5,248 nt of DNA from Synergistaceae bacterium (GTDB lineage: Bacteria; Synergistota; Synergistia; Synergistales; Synergistaceae), in assembly GCA_031290815.1 (NCBI GenBank), contig JAISLO010000271.1, forward strand, positions 1 through 5,248. The letters run 5' to 3'. This document shows, piece after piece, positions 1 to 5,248 of this stretch. The number at the start of each line of letters is the position of its first letter. Within the stretch, counting starts at the first letter, position 1. Below the pieces are notes generated by a model. It did not search any database and had not been told where the DNA came from. It worked only from the letters and a program-made list of their open reading frames with translations. Position numbers and translations under genes: made by a program.

Positions 1-11
1 TGACCTATCGC

Positions 12-40
12 TTGGTGTCCGATAACGACCATCATATACT
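12..40 (+). promoter_or_regulatory. Weak candidate sigma-70 promoter
   Basis: TTGGTG (12-17) is followed after 17 bases by TATACT (35-40). The -10 is close to consensus and the spacing is ideal, but the -35 matches TTGACA at only three positions. It points the same way as the stronger promoter about 95 bases downstream and could be a tandem start. It could also be chance. Confidence 0.25.
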
Positions 41-105
41 CGCGAACGAAAGATTTTGCCGATTCTGTAGAGACAGGAGAATGCGAACAGGCCGGCTCCG
101 GGAAT

Positions 106-134
106 TTGACTTCTCATGTTCAGGAGAGTATACT
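106..134 (+). promoter_or_regulatory. Strong sigma-70-like promoter without an adjacent gene
   Basis: TTGACT (106-111), a 17-base spacer and TATACT (129-134) each match the sigma-70 hexamers at five of six positions with optimal spacing. Transcription would begin near base 141. The first well-supported CDS downstream on this strand is the P5CR-like gene at 598, so the transcript would carry a leader of about 450 nt unless it ends earlier or encodes something small. A 31-codon ORF (171-266) lies early in the predicted transcript, with a GCGGGAG sequence (156-162) eight bases before its ATG. The -10 overlaps the palindrome AGTATACT (127-134), which could also be read as a -10 on the opposite strand, but the opposite strand has no good -35. 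Confidence 0.55.
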
Positions 135-580
135 ATTCGTATTATCTCTGTGGAAGCGGGAGTGATGATGATGATTTCAGTTATGCTGTTTCAGCGAAAA
201 TGCCGACGATCCGGTCTTTTGTCAGACCTCAGAGTTCTCACTGCACGACCTCGACCTTCCAGATAATAACCCAAACTTCACCCTAAAAATCAAATTTTTC
301 CAGGGCAGTTTAAGAAGGCTCTAAAGCTGTATTAAGCAAGCCAGCCATCGTAGTCTCTGCCCACCATAGCGAATGTGACAACGCTCGGCGTGAATGCGCG
401 TTTATTTGCGTTATGCGTCGCTCGTCTTCTTGTCCGCAACAAGCTGCGATATTTTGCGGACATTCGCGCCTTGAAACGCTTCATCCGGCAGTCCTTGCCT
501 GACGGCGTTGTTGTGTTTGTCAGCACAGCCGCATCCGGACCAGCGTTGGGCGTATGGTTCCAAATCGACATCATATTTCT

Positions 581-587
581 GAAGGAG
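581..587 (+). promoter_or_regulatory. Ribosome binding site of the P5CR-like gene
   Basis: GAAGGAG ends ten bases before the ATG at 598. It is the only good Shine-Dalgarno sequence near the 5' end of this frame, and it supports the start chosen for the oxidoreductase. The GTG between it and the ATG is followed directly by TGA and cannot be the start. Confidence 0.6.
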
Positions 588-597
588 CGTGTGAATC

Positions 598-1449
598 ATG
601 GCAATAAACAGTCTAGCGGGCAGTTTTTCGGAATCCATCATTGGAATAGTGGGTTTGGGGCACCTCGGACATTCTCTGGCCGTGCCGCTGATCAAGAACG
701 GACTTAGGAAGGACAGGCTTCTGATATCTCACAAGGGCAGCGAGGATACCCGCAGGAGAGCTGTCGAACTGGGGCTGGGCTCCTGCCTGACGGATACCGC
801 ATCGCTTATGGCAAGCGCCGACATAATGATTATCGCGACCAGGCCTCAGGATGTCCTCAGCCTTCCCAGCAGCGCGCTAAAGCCTGGCTCGCTCGTGATC
901 TCATGCATGGCTGGACTGCCGCTTGACCTGCTCAAGACGATATTTCGCGGGGACGTCATGCGGATGATGTGCAGCGGTCCCGATACCATCCTCGGCGGGC
1001 GCGGAATAGCCACTACCTTCCCGGCCGACCCGCGCGCTGAAGCCGTGCTGCACATGATGGGTCTCAGGGTTTTCGATTCGTCGTTCGAGGAGGAGCTGGA
1101 CTCCTTCACCGTCGGTATATGCATACCGGCCATCCTGCTCAACATCTGCGCTGACGAGCGCGATGTCAGGGATGCCGTGGGCGGGATGATGGAACGGTAT
1201 CCGGTTTATAAAAAGCTCTGGGGCTGGATAAGGGAGATCAGCCCCGCGTGTTCCGGCCTCGGCTCCGACGACCGCCGCGCGAGCCTGGAGAACGTCTCGA
1301 CTAAGGGCGGCATAACTCAGGCCATGATGGATGCTCTTCTGGAAGGAGACTCATTCTCCTTGGCGATCCAGCGCGGGATGCACCGGGGACGGGAGATAAC
1401 GGACACAATCAGGAAGGACCTGGCCGTGGCCTCGAAGCGAGCGGTGTAG
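598..1449 (+). CDS. Divergent pyrroline-5-carboxylate-reductase-like NAD(P)-binding protein
   Basis: This is a cytosolic oxidoreductase-like protein of 283 aa, close to the usual ProC length of about 265-280 aa. Canonical ProC reduces pyrroline-5-carboxylate to proline with NAD(P)H. The N-terminal Rossmann domain is clear: GLGHLG at 19-24 is the GxGxxG loop, SHK at 44-46 follows the second strand, ADIMIIATRPQDV at 74-86 matches the ProC 'VKPQ' segment, and SCMAGLP at 102-108 matches its 'S-x-x-AG' strand. The C-terminal dimerisation signature is present but altered: STKGGIT at 234-240 replaces the usual S-P-G-G-T-T, keeping both glycines and the last Thr. The family's MPNTP segment reads MCSGPD (124-129), and GSGPA reads GICIPA (173-178). 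The fold is therefore seen, but proline synthesis is doubtful, and a paralogue with another imine or dehydrogenase substrate is equally possible. I give no gene symbol for that reason. The start at 598 is set by the GAAGGAG site. The gene converges on clpB and stops 113 bases before the clpB stop. Confidence 0.8.
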   Translation: MAINSLAGSFSESIIGIVGLGHLGHSLAVPLIKNGLRKDRLLISHKGSEDTRRRAVELGLGSCLTDTASLMASADIMIIATRPQDVLSLPSSALKPGSLVISCMAGLPLDLLKTIFRGDVMRMMCSGPDTILGGRGIATTFPADPRAEAVLHMMGLRVFDSSFEEELDSFTVGICIPAILLNICADERDVRDAVGGMMERYPVYKKLWGWIREISPACSGLGSDDRRASLENVSTKGGITQAMMDALLEGDSFSLAIQRGMHRGREITDTIRKDLAVASKRAV

Positions 1450-1461
1450 GCGGAAGCGCCT
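1448..1461 (+). repeat. Small hairpin overlapping the P5CR-like stop codon
   Basis: AGGCG (1448-1452), loop GAAG, then CGCCT (1457-1461) forms a five-pair stem that begins inside the TAG stop. Its right arm overlaps the left arm of the large palindrome at 1458-1529, so the two folds exclude each other. It may be incidental, because the sequence is GC-rich. Confidence 0.3.
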
Positions 1462-1529
1462 GGCGGCGGCTCCGCGCCCGACTCGATTACGGATCAAACC
1501 TGAATCGAGTCGGGACATCGCCGCCAGGC
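1458..1529. terminator. Two-tier inverted repeat between convergent genes; candidate bidirectional terminator
   Basis: The outer arms GCCTGGCGGCG (1458-1468) and CGCCGCCAGGC (1519-1529) are perfect 11-base complements. The inner arms CCCGACTCGATT (1477-1488) and AATCGAGTCGGG (1503-1514) are perfect 12-base complements. The inner loop is 14 nt, with an asymmetric internal loop between the two stems. The element fills most of the gap between the P5CR-like gene and clpB, so it would form at the 3' end of both transcripts. That position argues for transcription termination or 3'-end protection. However, no U-run follows the stem on either strand, so it is not a textbook intrinsic terminator. A REP-like dispersed palindrome is the main alternative. 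The structure itself is certain; the function is inferred. Confidence 0.5.
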
Positions 1530-1562
1530 TCGCGTCAACACTGTGGGGTTTCGCCTATCCCC

Positions 1563-4157
1563 CTATACGTGCACGACGATATCGTTTCCCTGATTTTCGA
1601 TGGTCACGCAACCGCCCTCCGTGACGCTGCCCGCGATCAGTTCCCTTGCCACGGCGGTCTCCACGTGCCTCTGGATGTACCTCTTTATCGGCCGTGCTCC
1701 GTAGACCGGATCGTATGAGTTCTTCGCTATGACGCTCAGGACGTTCGGGCTCGTCTCCAGCGAGATGTTCCTCTCGCTCAGGCGTTTTCGGAGATTATCG
1801 ATGACCAGGCCAACGATCGACTCTATCTCATCCAGCTTCAGCGGCTTGAATATGACGGTTTCGTCGACCCTGTTCAGAAACTCGGGCCGGAAGTGAGACT
1901 TCAGCTCGTTCATCACGGTCTTCCTGATCTCGCCGCTTATCTCGCCGTTCCCGGCTATCCCGTTCGCGATCAGGTGTGCGCCGAGGTTGCTGGTCATTAT
2001 GATCACAGTGTTCTTGAAGTTCACGGTGAGCCCGTGGCTGTCCGTCACCCTGCCGTCGTCTAATATCTGAAGCAGTATGTTGAAGACGTCCGGGTGGGCC
2101 TTCTCGATCTCGTCGAAGAGGATGACCGAGTACGGCCTCCTGCGGACGGCCTCAGTGAGCTGGCCGCCCTCGTCGTACCCGACGTAGCCGGGCGGCGCGC
2201 CGATCAGGCGCGACGTCGCGTGCCGTTCCATGTACTCCGACATGTCTATACGTATGATGTTCTCCTCGGAGTCGAACAGGGCCTCGGCTAAGGTCCTGGC
2301 AAGCTCCGTCTTTCCGACCCCCGTCGGGCCGAGAAATATAAACGATCCGATCGGACGCTTGGGATCGTTTATTCCGGAGCGGGCGCGGAGCACCGCCTCG
2401 GAGACCAGCCGGACCGCTTCGTCCTGGCCTATCACCCTCTCGTGAAGCGTTTCGGGCAGCCGGAGAAGTTTTTCGCGTTCCCCCTCCGCCAGTCTCTCTA
2501 CCGGTATGCCAGTCCACTTCGACACGATCTCCGCGATCTCCTCCTCGGTGACTTCCTCGCGGAGGAGCCTGCGCCCGCCCGAATCCTGCGCGTCCTCCTC
2601 TTCCTTCAATTTTTGGACGAGCTGAGGCAGGTGTCCGTGCCGTAACTCGGCCGCCCTGTTCAGGTCGTATTCGCGTTCGGCCTTGTCTATCTCACGCTTG
2701 GCGGCCTCTATCCGTTCGCGGAGGTCGCGCACCTTCGATATCGACGACTTCTCGGATTCGTATTGCGCCTTCAAAGCATCGGATTCCTCCCTAAGGTCGT
2801 ACAGTTCCTTGGATAAGGTCTCCAGCCTCTCGGCGCTCGCCTTGTCGTTCTCCTTCTTCAGAGCGGCCTCCTCGATTTCGAGGCGCATGATTTTGCGCGA
2901 GACGGCGTCCAGCTCCGACGGCATGGAGTCGATGTCCGTCCTGATCATCGCGCAGGCCTCGTCGACCAGGTCTATCGCCTTGTCTGGGAGAAACCTGTCC
3001 TGAATGTAGCGGTTCGAGAGCGCGGCCGCCGATACCAGCGCGTTGTCCTGTATCTTGACGCCGTGATGAACCTGAAAGCGCTCCTTCAATCCCCTGAGTA
3101 TCGATATGGTGTCCTGGATATCCGGCGGCTCCACCATCACCGGCTGAAACCTGCGTTCGAGCGCCGCGTCCTTCTCTACGTGAAGGCGGTACTCCGCTAT
3201 GGTCGTAGCGCCGATGCAGTGCAGCTCTCCCCTCGCGAGGAGCGGCTTCAAGATGTTGCCGGCGTCCAGCGCGCCGTCGGTCCTCCCCGCGCCGACTATC
3301 GTGTGGATCTCGTCTATGAACAGCAGCACGCGTCCCTCGCTCTTCTGAATCTCGGTCAGGACGGCCTTGAGGCGTTCCTCGAACTCTCCCCGGTACTTCG
3401 CGCCGGCTATGAGCGAGCCCATGTCGAGGGCGAAGATGGACCTGTCCTTCAACCCATCCGGAACGTCGCCTCTGACTATTCGGGCCGCCAGCCCCTCGAC
3501 GACCGCCGTCTTTCCTACCCCAGGCTCGCCGATCAGGACGGGATTGTTCTTCGTCTTGCGGCTCAGTATCCGAGTCAGCCTCCGAATCTCCTCGTCCCTG
3601 CCTATCACTGGGTCGAGTTTGTTCTCCCTCGCCAGGCGCACCAGGTCACGGCCGTACTTCTCGAGAACCTCGTATGTCTCCTCCGGATTCGCGCTGGTGA
3701 TCCTCTGATTTCCCCTCACCTGGGTCAGAACCGACAGAAACCTGTCCTCTGTTACGTCGAATGCTTTGAATATCCTGGCCAGTGGCTGCGAGGGCGAGTT
3801 TATCATCTGGATAAATATGTGCTCCACGGAGACGTATTCGTCCTTCATCCTCTTGGCCGCGTCCTCGGCTTCGAGCAGCAATCCGCCCAATCCCCGAGAG
3901 ATGAAGATCTTCCCAGGCTGATAACCTGGGCCGGATACGCGCGGACGCGCCCGCAGTTCGGAATCGACCAGCTTTATCATGGACTCGGGCTGAATGCCCA
4001 TGCTGGAGACCACTCCGGGAATGAGCCCGTTCTCCTGTTTCAGAAGGGCCGACAACATGTGAAGCTCGTCGACCTCCTGGTGCCCGTAGCGAGTGGCCTC
4101 GTTCTGAGCCTCCGCCACGGCGGCCTGAGATTTTTCAGTCATTTTATTCAGATCCAA
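1563..4157 (-). CDS. clpB: ATP-dependent chaperone ClpB (Hsp100 disaggregase)
   Basis: This cytosolic hexameric AAA+ machine threads aggregated proteins through its central pore and refolds them with DnaK/DnaJ/GrpE. From the TTG start it is 864 aa, against 857 in E. coli. Domains in order: double-Clp N-domain (about 1-145); NBD1 with Walker A GEPGVGKT (210-217), pore loop KYRGEFE (254-260), Walker B FIDEIH (D282, E283) and arginine fingers in ALERRF (R335, R336); a long charged coiled-coil middle domain (about 405-530); NBD2 with Walker A GPTGVGKT (610-617), pore loop GYVGYDEGG (657-665), Walker B LFDEIE (D682, E683), arginine finger in FLNRVDE (R763) and sensor-2 GARPIKR (820-826). The middle domain is full-length and no ClpP-docking IGF/IGL loop is seen, so this is ClpB, not ClpA or ClpC. 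All catalytic residues are intact. The start is chosen because GGAGGG sits six bases before the TTG, giving MDLNKMTEKSQ, a typical ClpB N-terminus. The ATG eight codons upstream (4181) would put the ribosome site inside the gene. No dnaK, grpE or hrcA is in the window. Confidence 0.97.
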   Translation of the reverse strand: MDLNKMTEKSQAAVAEAQNEATRYGHQEVDELHMLSALLKQENGLIPGVVSSMGIQPESMIKLVDSELRARPRVSGPGYQPGKIFISRGLGGLLLEAEDAAKRMKDEYVSVEHIFIQMINSPSQPLARIFKAFDVTEDRFLSVLTQVRGNQRITSANPEETYEVLEKYGRDLVRLARENKLDPVIGRDEEIRRLTRILSRKTKNNPVLIGEPGVGKTAVVEGLAARIVRGDVPDGLKDRSIFALDMGSLIAGAKYRGEFEERLKAVLTEIQKSEGRVLLFIDEIHTIVGAGRTDGALDAGNILKPLLARGELHCIGATTIAEYRLHVEKDAALERRFQPVMVEPPDIQDTISILRGLKERFQVHHGVKIQDNALVSAAALSNRYIQDRFLPDKAIDLVDEACAMIRTDIDSMPSELDAVSRKIMRLEIEEAALKKENDKASAERLETLSKELYDLREESDALKAQYESEKSSISKVRDLRERIEAAKREIDKAEREYDLNRAAELRHGHLPQLVQKLKEEEDAQDSGGRRLLREEVTEEEIAEIVSKWTGIPVERLAEGEREKLLRLPETLHERVIGQDEAVRLVSEAVLRARSGINDPKRPIGSFIFLGPTGVGKTELARTLAEALFDSEENIIRIDMSEYMERHATSRLIGAPPGYVGYDEGGQLTEAVRRRPYSVILFDEIEKAHPDVFNILLQILDDGRVTDSHGLTVNFKNTVIIMTSNLGAHLIANGIAGNGEISGEIRKTVMNELKSHFRPEFLNRVDETVIFKPLKLDEIESIVGLVIDNLRKRLSERNISLETSPNVLSVIAKNSYDPVYGARPIKRYIQRHVETAVARELIAGSVTEGGCVTIENQGNDIVVHV

Positions 4158-4163
4158 GAATAT

Positions 4164-4169
4164 CCCTCC
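4164..4169 (-). promoter_or_regulatory. clpB ribosome binding site that fixes a TTG start
   Basis: Read on the - strand this is GGAGGG, followed by six bases and TTG (4157-4155). Its strength and spacing decide the start in favour of TTG over the upstream ATG at 4181. The ATG has no comparable site and would add eight residues unlike other ClpB proteins. A further in-frame ATG five codons downstream of the TTG is too far from the site. Confidence 0.85.
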
Positions 4170-4179
4170 GTCCCAATGC

Positions 4180-4227
4180 ATTGATCATTAATGACTATTA
4201 TGACATAAAGTGATTGATCAGTCAATG
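4180..4227. repeat. Paired ATTGATCA elements flanking the clpB promoter; candidate operator
   Basis: On the + strand ATTGATCA occurs at 4180-4187 and again at 4213-4220, a period of 33 bases or about three helical turns. Similarity extends past the core (ATTGATCATTAATG against ATTGATCAGTCAATG, one base longer). The second copy is itself an inverted repeat, ATTGA-TCAG-TCAAT (4213-4226), and covers the clpB -35. The first copy lies at the predicted transcription start. Placing two like sites around a promoter on the same helical face is typical of repressor operators. The regulator is unknown and no regulator gene is in the window. AT-rich promoter DNA can produce such matches by chance, so the operator role is inference. 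Confidence 0.4.
4197..4225 (-). promoter_or_regulatory. clpB promoter, sigma-70-like
   Basis: On the - strand TTGACT (4225-4220) is followed by exactly 17 bases and CATAAT (4202-4197). Both hexamers match the sigma-70 consensus at five of six positions. Transcription should begin near 4190, giving a leader of about 33 nt before the TTG start. No heat-shock sigma-32-type boxes and no CIRCE repeat (TTAGCACTC-N9-GAGTGCTAA) are present, so stress control, if any, must come from another repressor or another promoter. A second TTGACA lies 20 bases upstream (4245-4240) but has no -10 at proper spacing. Confidence 0.65.
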
Positions 4228-4271
4228 TTATATCACTGTTGTCAATTTAAGAGAACACAGCCTCTTGCAAC

Positions 4272-4287
4272 ATACTCTTTATAGTAT
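4272..4287. repeat. Short inverted repeat in the clpB / GYF-RDD divergent intergenic region
   Basis: ATACT (4272-4276), six bases, AGTAT (4283-4287) is a perfect five-base dyad midway in the 318-base divergent region. On the - strand it includes TATACT (4288-4283), which could act as a -10 for a second, distal clpB promoter, but the -35 region (TTCCGA, 18 bases upstream) is poor. Confidence 0.25.
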
Positions 4288-4318
4288 AAATACCACTGGC
4301 GGCGGTTCGGAATAGGGC

Positions 4319-4354
4319 TATAATTCAACAGTCGGCGTGGTGCTCTGATATTCT
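4319..4354 (+). promoter_or_regulatory. Candidate promoter elements for the GYF_2-RDD gene
   Basis: Two -10-like elements point toward the GYF_2-RDD gene. TATAAT (4319-4324) is a perfect -10 but lacks a good -35 (CTGGCG or TGGCGG at the right distance). TGATATTCT (4346-4354) is an extended -10 (TGn before TATTCT) with TTCAAC 19 bases upstream of the hexamer. Either would give a leader of roughly 115-145 nt. Neither is strong enough to choose between. No other feature is visible between here and the ribosome site at 4462. Confidence 0.3.
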
Positions 4355-4461
4355 GGGCGAGGGAAATTTTATTTTGGACTGAGGAAGCGCTGATTGAACT
4401 GGCAGGACGAAATTTAACCGTTTTGGAGTGCGGTCCTTATCTCAAATTTATTCACACAGAC

Positions 4462-4467
4462 GGGGGA
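4462..4467 (+). promoter_or_regulatory. Ribosome binding site of the GYF_2-RDD gene
   Basis: GGGGGA ends eight bases before the GTG at 4476. It is an imperfect Shine-Dalgarno, but it is the best one upstream of the GYF_2 domain. The alternative in-frame GTG at 4428 has its only purine run (GGAG) overlapping the start codon and would add 16 residues with no counterpart in GYF_2 proteins. Confidence 0.45.
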
Positions 4468-4475
4468 ATTCACAG

Positions 4476-5248
4476 GTGAAGGAATGGTACTGCGGGATCG
4501 ATGGACGGACGGAGGGCCCGTTTTCAGAGGAAAAATTGAGGGAACTGGCGGCGCGGGGAGTGCTGACGGGGGATACTCTGGTTTGGAACGGTGACCCTGG
4601 CAATGCGGAGAGGGGGTGGGTGAGGGCCGCTGAGACGGAGGTCGCCGCGATATTTGGCAATGCTGCCGGCTCTGTCTCTCAGGCACCGCCCGCAATCCAG
4701 AGGATGGAAACCCATCAGGCCGGCGTCGGCCGGTCATCTGCCGCGCAGGGTCGCGACGACAGCCCAGAGTTCGTGCTTGCGCCGCGCTGGCGCAGGTTTC
4801 TGGCCGTTCTCTGCGATTCTCTGGTGGGTTTTGCGTCCATCTTTTTAGCCTTCTTTTTGCCAGGATTGATTGGAAACTTCGCTTTCAGAATGATCTCGTC
4901 GCTTTTTGCGGCCATATTGATTTCTATGCTGCCGGCTCTGATCATAATCCTGACGTGGCTCGGAATCAACCTGCGCTTCCTCTACAAGGACGGACAGACG
5001 ATAGGCAAAAAGATACTCGGCGTTCGGATAGCGAACCAAGAAGGCGGACGGGCAAGGTTGACTTCGATAATCTTCCTCAGGCTGGTTCCGTTTTGGGTTC
5101 TCTCGATAATCGGCAAGGCGGCGGACGAGAAGGAGATGCTGCCGATGTTCTTGCTGCATAACCCGGCATTGCCGTTTATATCGGGTGTATGCGCGATCAT
5201 CCTTCTGGCCGACATACTGCTCATATTCAGGCGGGACAGGAGAACGCT
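4476..5248 (+). CDS. GYF_2 domain - RDD family membrane protein (3' end cut by window)
   Basis: The window holds 257 codons from a GTG start, and the gene runs off the right edge. Residues 3-53 form a GYF_2 domain: it opens with EWYCGIDGRTEGPFS (the family pattern W-Y-x-x-x-G-x-x-x-GP-S) and ends with W37 and GWVRAAE. This small module is thought to bind peptides or partner proteins at the membrane. A polar Ala/Gln/Ser-rich linker (about 54-98) leads to an RDD domain: RWRRFLAVLCDS (104-115) carries the defining Arg and Asp, and KDGQTIGKKILGVRI (171-185) is the typical RDD loop, followed by LTSIIFLR. Hydrophobic spans are at about 107-133, 140-163, 197-213 and 232-251. The last residues, RRDRRT plus a Leu codon beginning at the edge, match the RDD ending 'R-x-x-LHD', so only a few tens of residues are probably missing. 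RDD proteins are inner-membrane proteins, some proposed as transporters; no substrate can be read here. It diverges from clpB. The first internal ATG (4704) is well inside the linker, so an ATG-only search would miss the gene. Confidence 0.88.
   Translation, partial: MKEWYCGIDGRTEGPFSEEKLRELAARGVLTGDTLVWNGDPGNAERGWVRAAETEVAAIFGNAAGSVSQAPPAIQRMETHQAGVGRSSAAQGRDDSPEFVLAPRWRRFLAVLCDSLVGFASIFLAFFLPGLIGNFAFRMISSLFAAILISMLPALIIILTWLGINLRFLYKDGQTIGKKILGVRIANQEGGRARLTSIIFLRLVPFWVLSIIGKAADEKEMLPMFLLHNPALPFISGVCAIILLADILLIFRRDRRT

Larger units (their letters stand above)
1..580. other. Leading non-coding or undetermined region
   Basis: No gene in this stretch can be defended. Several short open frames exist on both strands. 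They overlap one another, show no recognisable domain, and mostly lack a Shine-Dalgarno site. The base composition is visibly less GC-rich than in the genes to the right. What it does hold: one strong and one weaker sigma-70-like promoter on the + strand (106-134 and 12-40), a small ORF of 31 codons at 171-266 behind a purine-rich stretch, and an AT-only hairpin at 284-298 (AAAAAT, loop CAA, ATTTTT). Bases 375-597 are open in several frames at once. The - strand frame read from about 605 down to 411 has the most protein-like composition, but it resembles no family I know. The stretch may be a long leader, a small RNA locus or a decayed gene. Confidence 0.5.

Noticed and set aside
12..266. 84-codon + strand ORF starting at TTG 12
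   Set aside because: Its start is the -35 of a candidate promoter and it spans the stronger promoter at 106-134. It has no Shine-Dalgarno site and no familiar motif. Only the last 31 codons have a plausible ribosome site, and that is recorded as a lead, not a gene.
2094..3003. Smaller + and - strand open frames inside clpB
   Set aside because: They are frame shadows of the clpB NBD2 and middle-domain coding sequence, with no ribosome sites and no domain similarity.
3063..4184. Long + strand open frame of 373 codons opposite the clpB 5' half
   Set aside because: It is exactly antisense to the ClpB N-domain and NBD1, has no recognisable domain, and is rich in Arg, Leu and Pro, as expected from the complement of a GC-rich gene. 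ClpB is beyond doubt.
4296..4305. CTGGCGGCGG shared between the clpB upstream region and the palindrome arm at 1460-1469
   Set aside because: A GC-rich 10-mer match is expected by chance in a window of this size and composition, and similarity does not extend beyond it.
4158..4475. CIRCE or other known heat-shock operator upstream of clpB
   Set aside because: I looked on both strands for TTAGCACTC-N9-GAGTGCTAA and for CTTGAGT-N7-ACTCAAG-type repeats and found neither.
4414..5224. Several - strand open frames opposite the GYF_2-RDD gene
   Set aside because: They are antisense to a frame with clear GYF_2 and RDD motifs and hydrophobic spans, and they have Pro/Arg/Ser-rich low-complexity translations.
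1..5248. CRISPR array, insertion sequence, tRNA or rRNA, phage or defence genes
   Set aside because: No regularly spaced repeats, terminal inverted repeats around a transposase, T-loop signatures or relevant protein motifs were seen on either strand.

Overview
The window looks like ordinary bacterial chromosome. Three protein-coding genes can be supported: a divergent pyrroline-5-carboxylate-reductase-like (P5CR-like) oxidoreductase on the + strand, a full-length ClpB disaggregase on the - strand, and a GYF_2-RDD membrane protein on the + strand that runs off the right edge. The coding regions are GC-rich and use AGG (Arg) and ATA (Ile) freely. Two of the three genes appear to start at TTG or GTG behind purine-rich Shine-Dalgarno sites, and the clearest promoters are sigma-70-like. 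This fits a GC-rich anaerobe-type bacterium. Synergistota would be my guess from the codon style and the ClpB N-terminus, but that is low-confidence inference and nothing in the window proves a taxon.

Layout. Bases 1-597 are less GC-rich and hold no gene I can defend. They do contain a very good TTGACT-N17-TATACT promoter at 106-134 that points toward the P5CR-like gene. It implies either a leader of roughly 450 nt or a separate small transcript. The P5CR-like gene (598-1449) converges on clpB (1563-4157, - strand). Between them sits a striking two-tier inverted repeat (1458-1529) with no U-tract. clpB should start at a TTG with an ideal ribosome binding site, not at the ATG eight codons upstream. 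Its promoter (TTGACT-N17-CATAAT) lies in a short AT-rich block with two copies of an ATTGATCA element, 33 bp apart, one over the -35 and one at the transcription start. No CIRCE element is visible. The divergent gene (4476 onward) has an N-terminal GYF_2 domain, a polar linker and an RDD multi-spanning domain.

Functional picture. The genes do not form an obvious pathway. ClpB is a cytosolic proteostasis ATPase that works with DnaK, which is not in the window. The RDD protein is an inner-membrane protein of unknown substrate. The P5CR-like protein keeps the dinucleotide-binding fold but has lost several family signature residues, so it may not make proline. I saw no mobile element, CRISPR array, tRNA or rRNA, and no convincing new multi-gene system. 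The best leads are regulatory: the clpB operator-like repeats, the orphan promoter, and the palindrome between the convergent genes.
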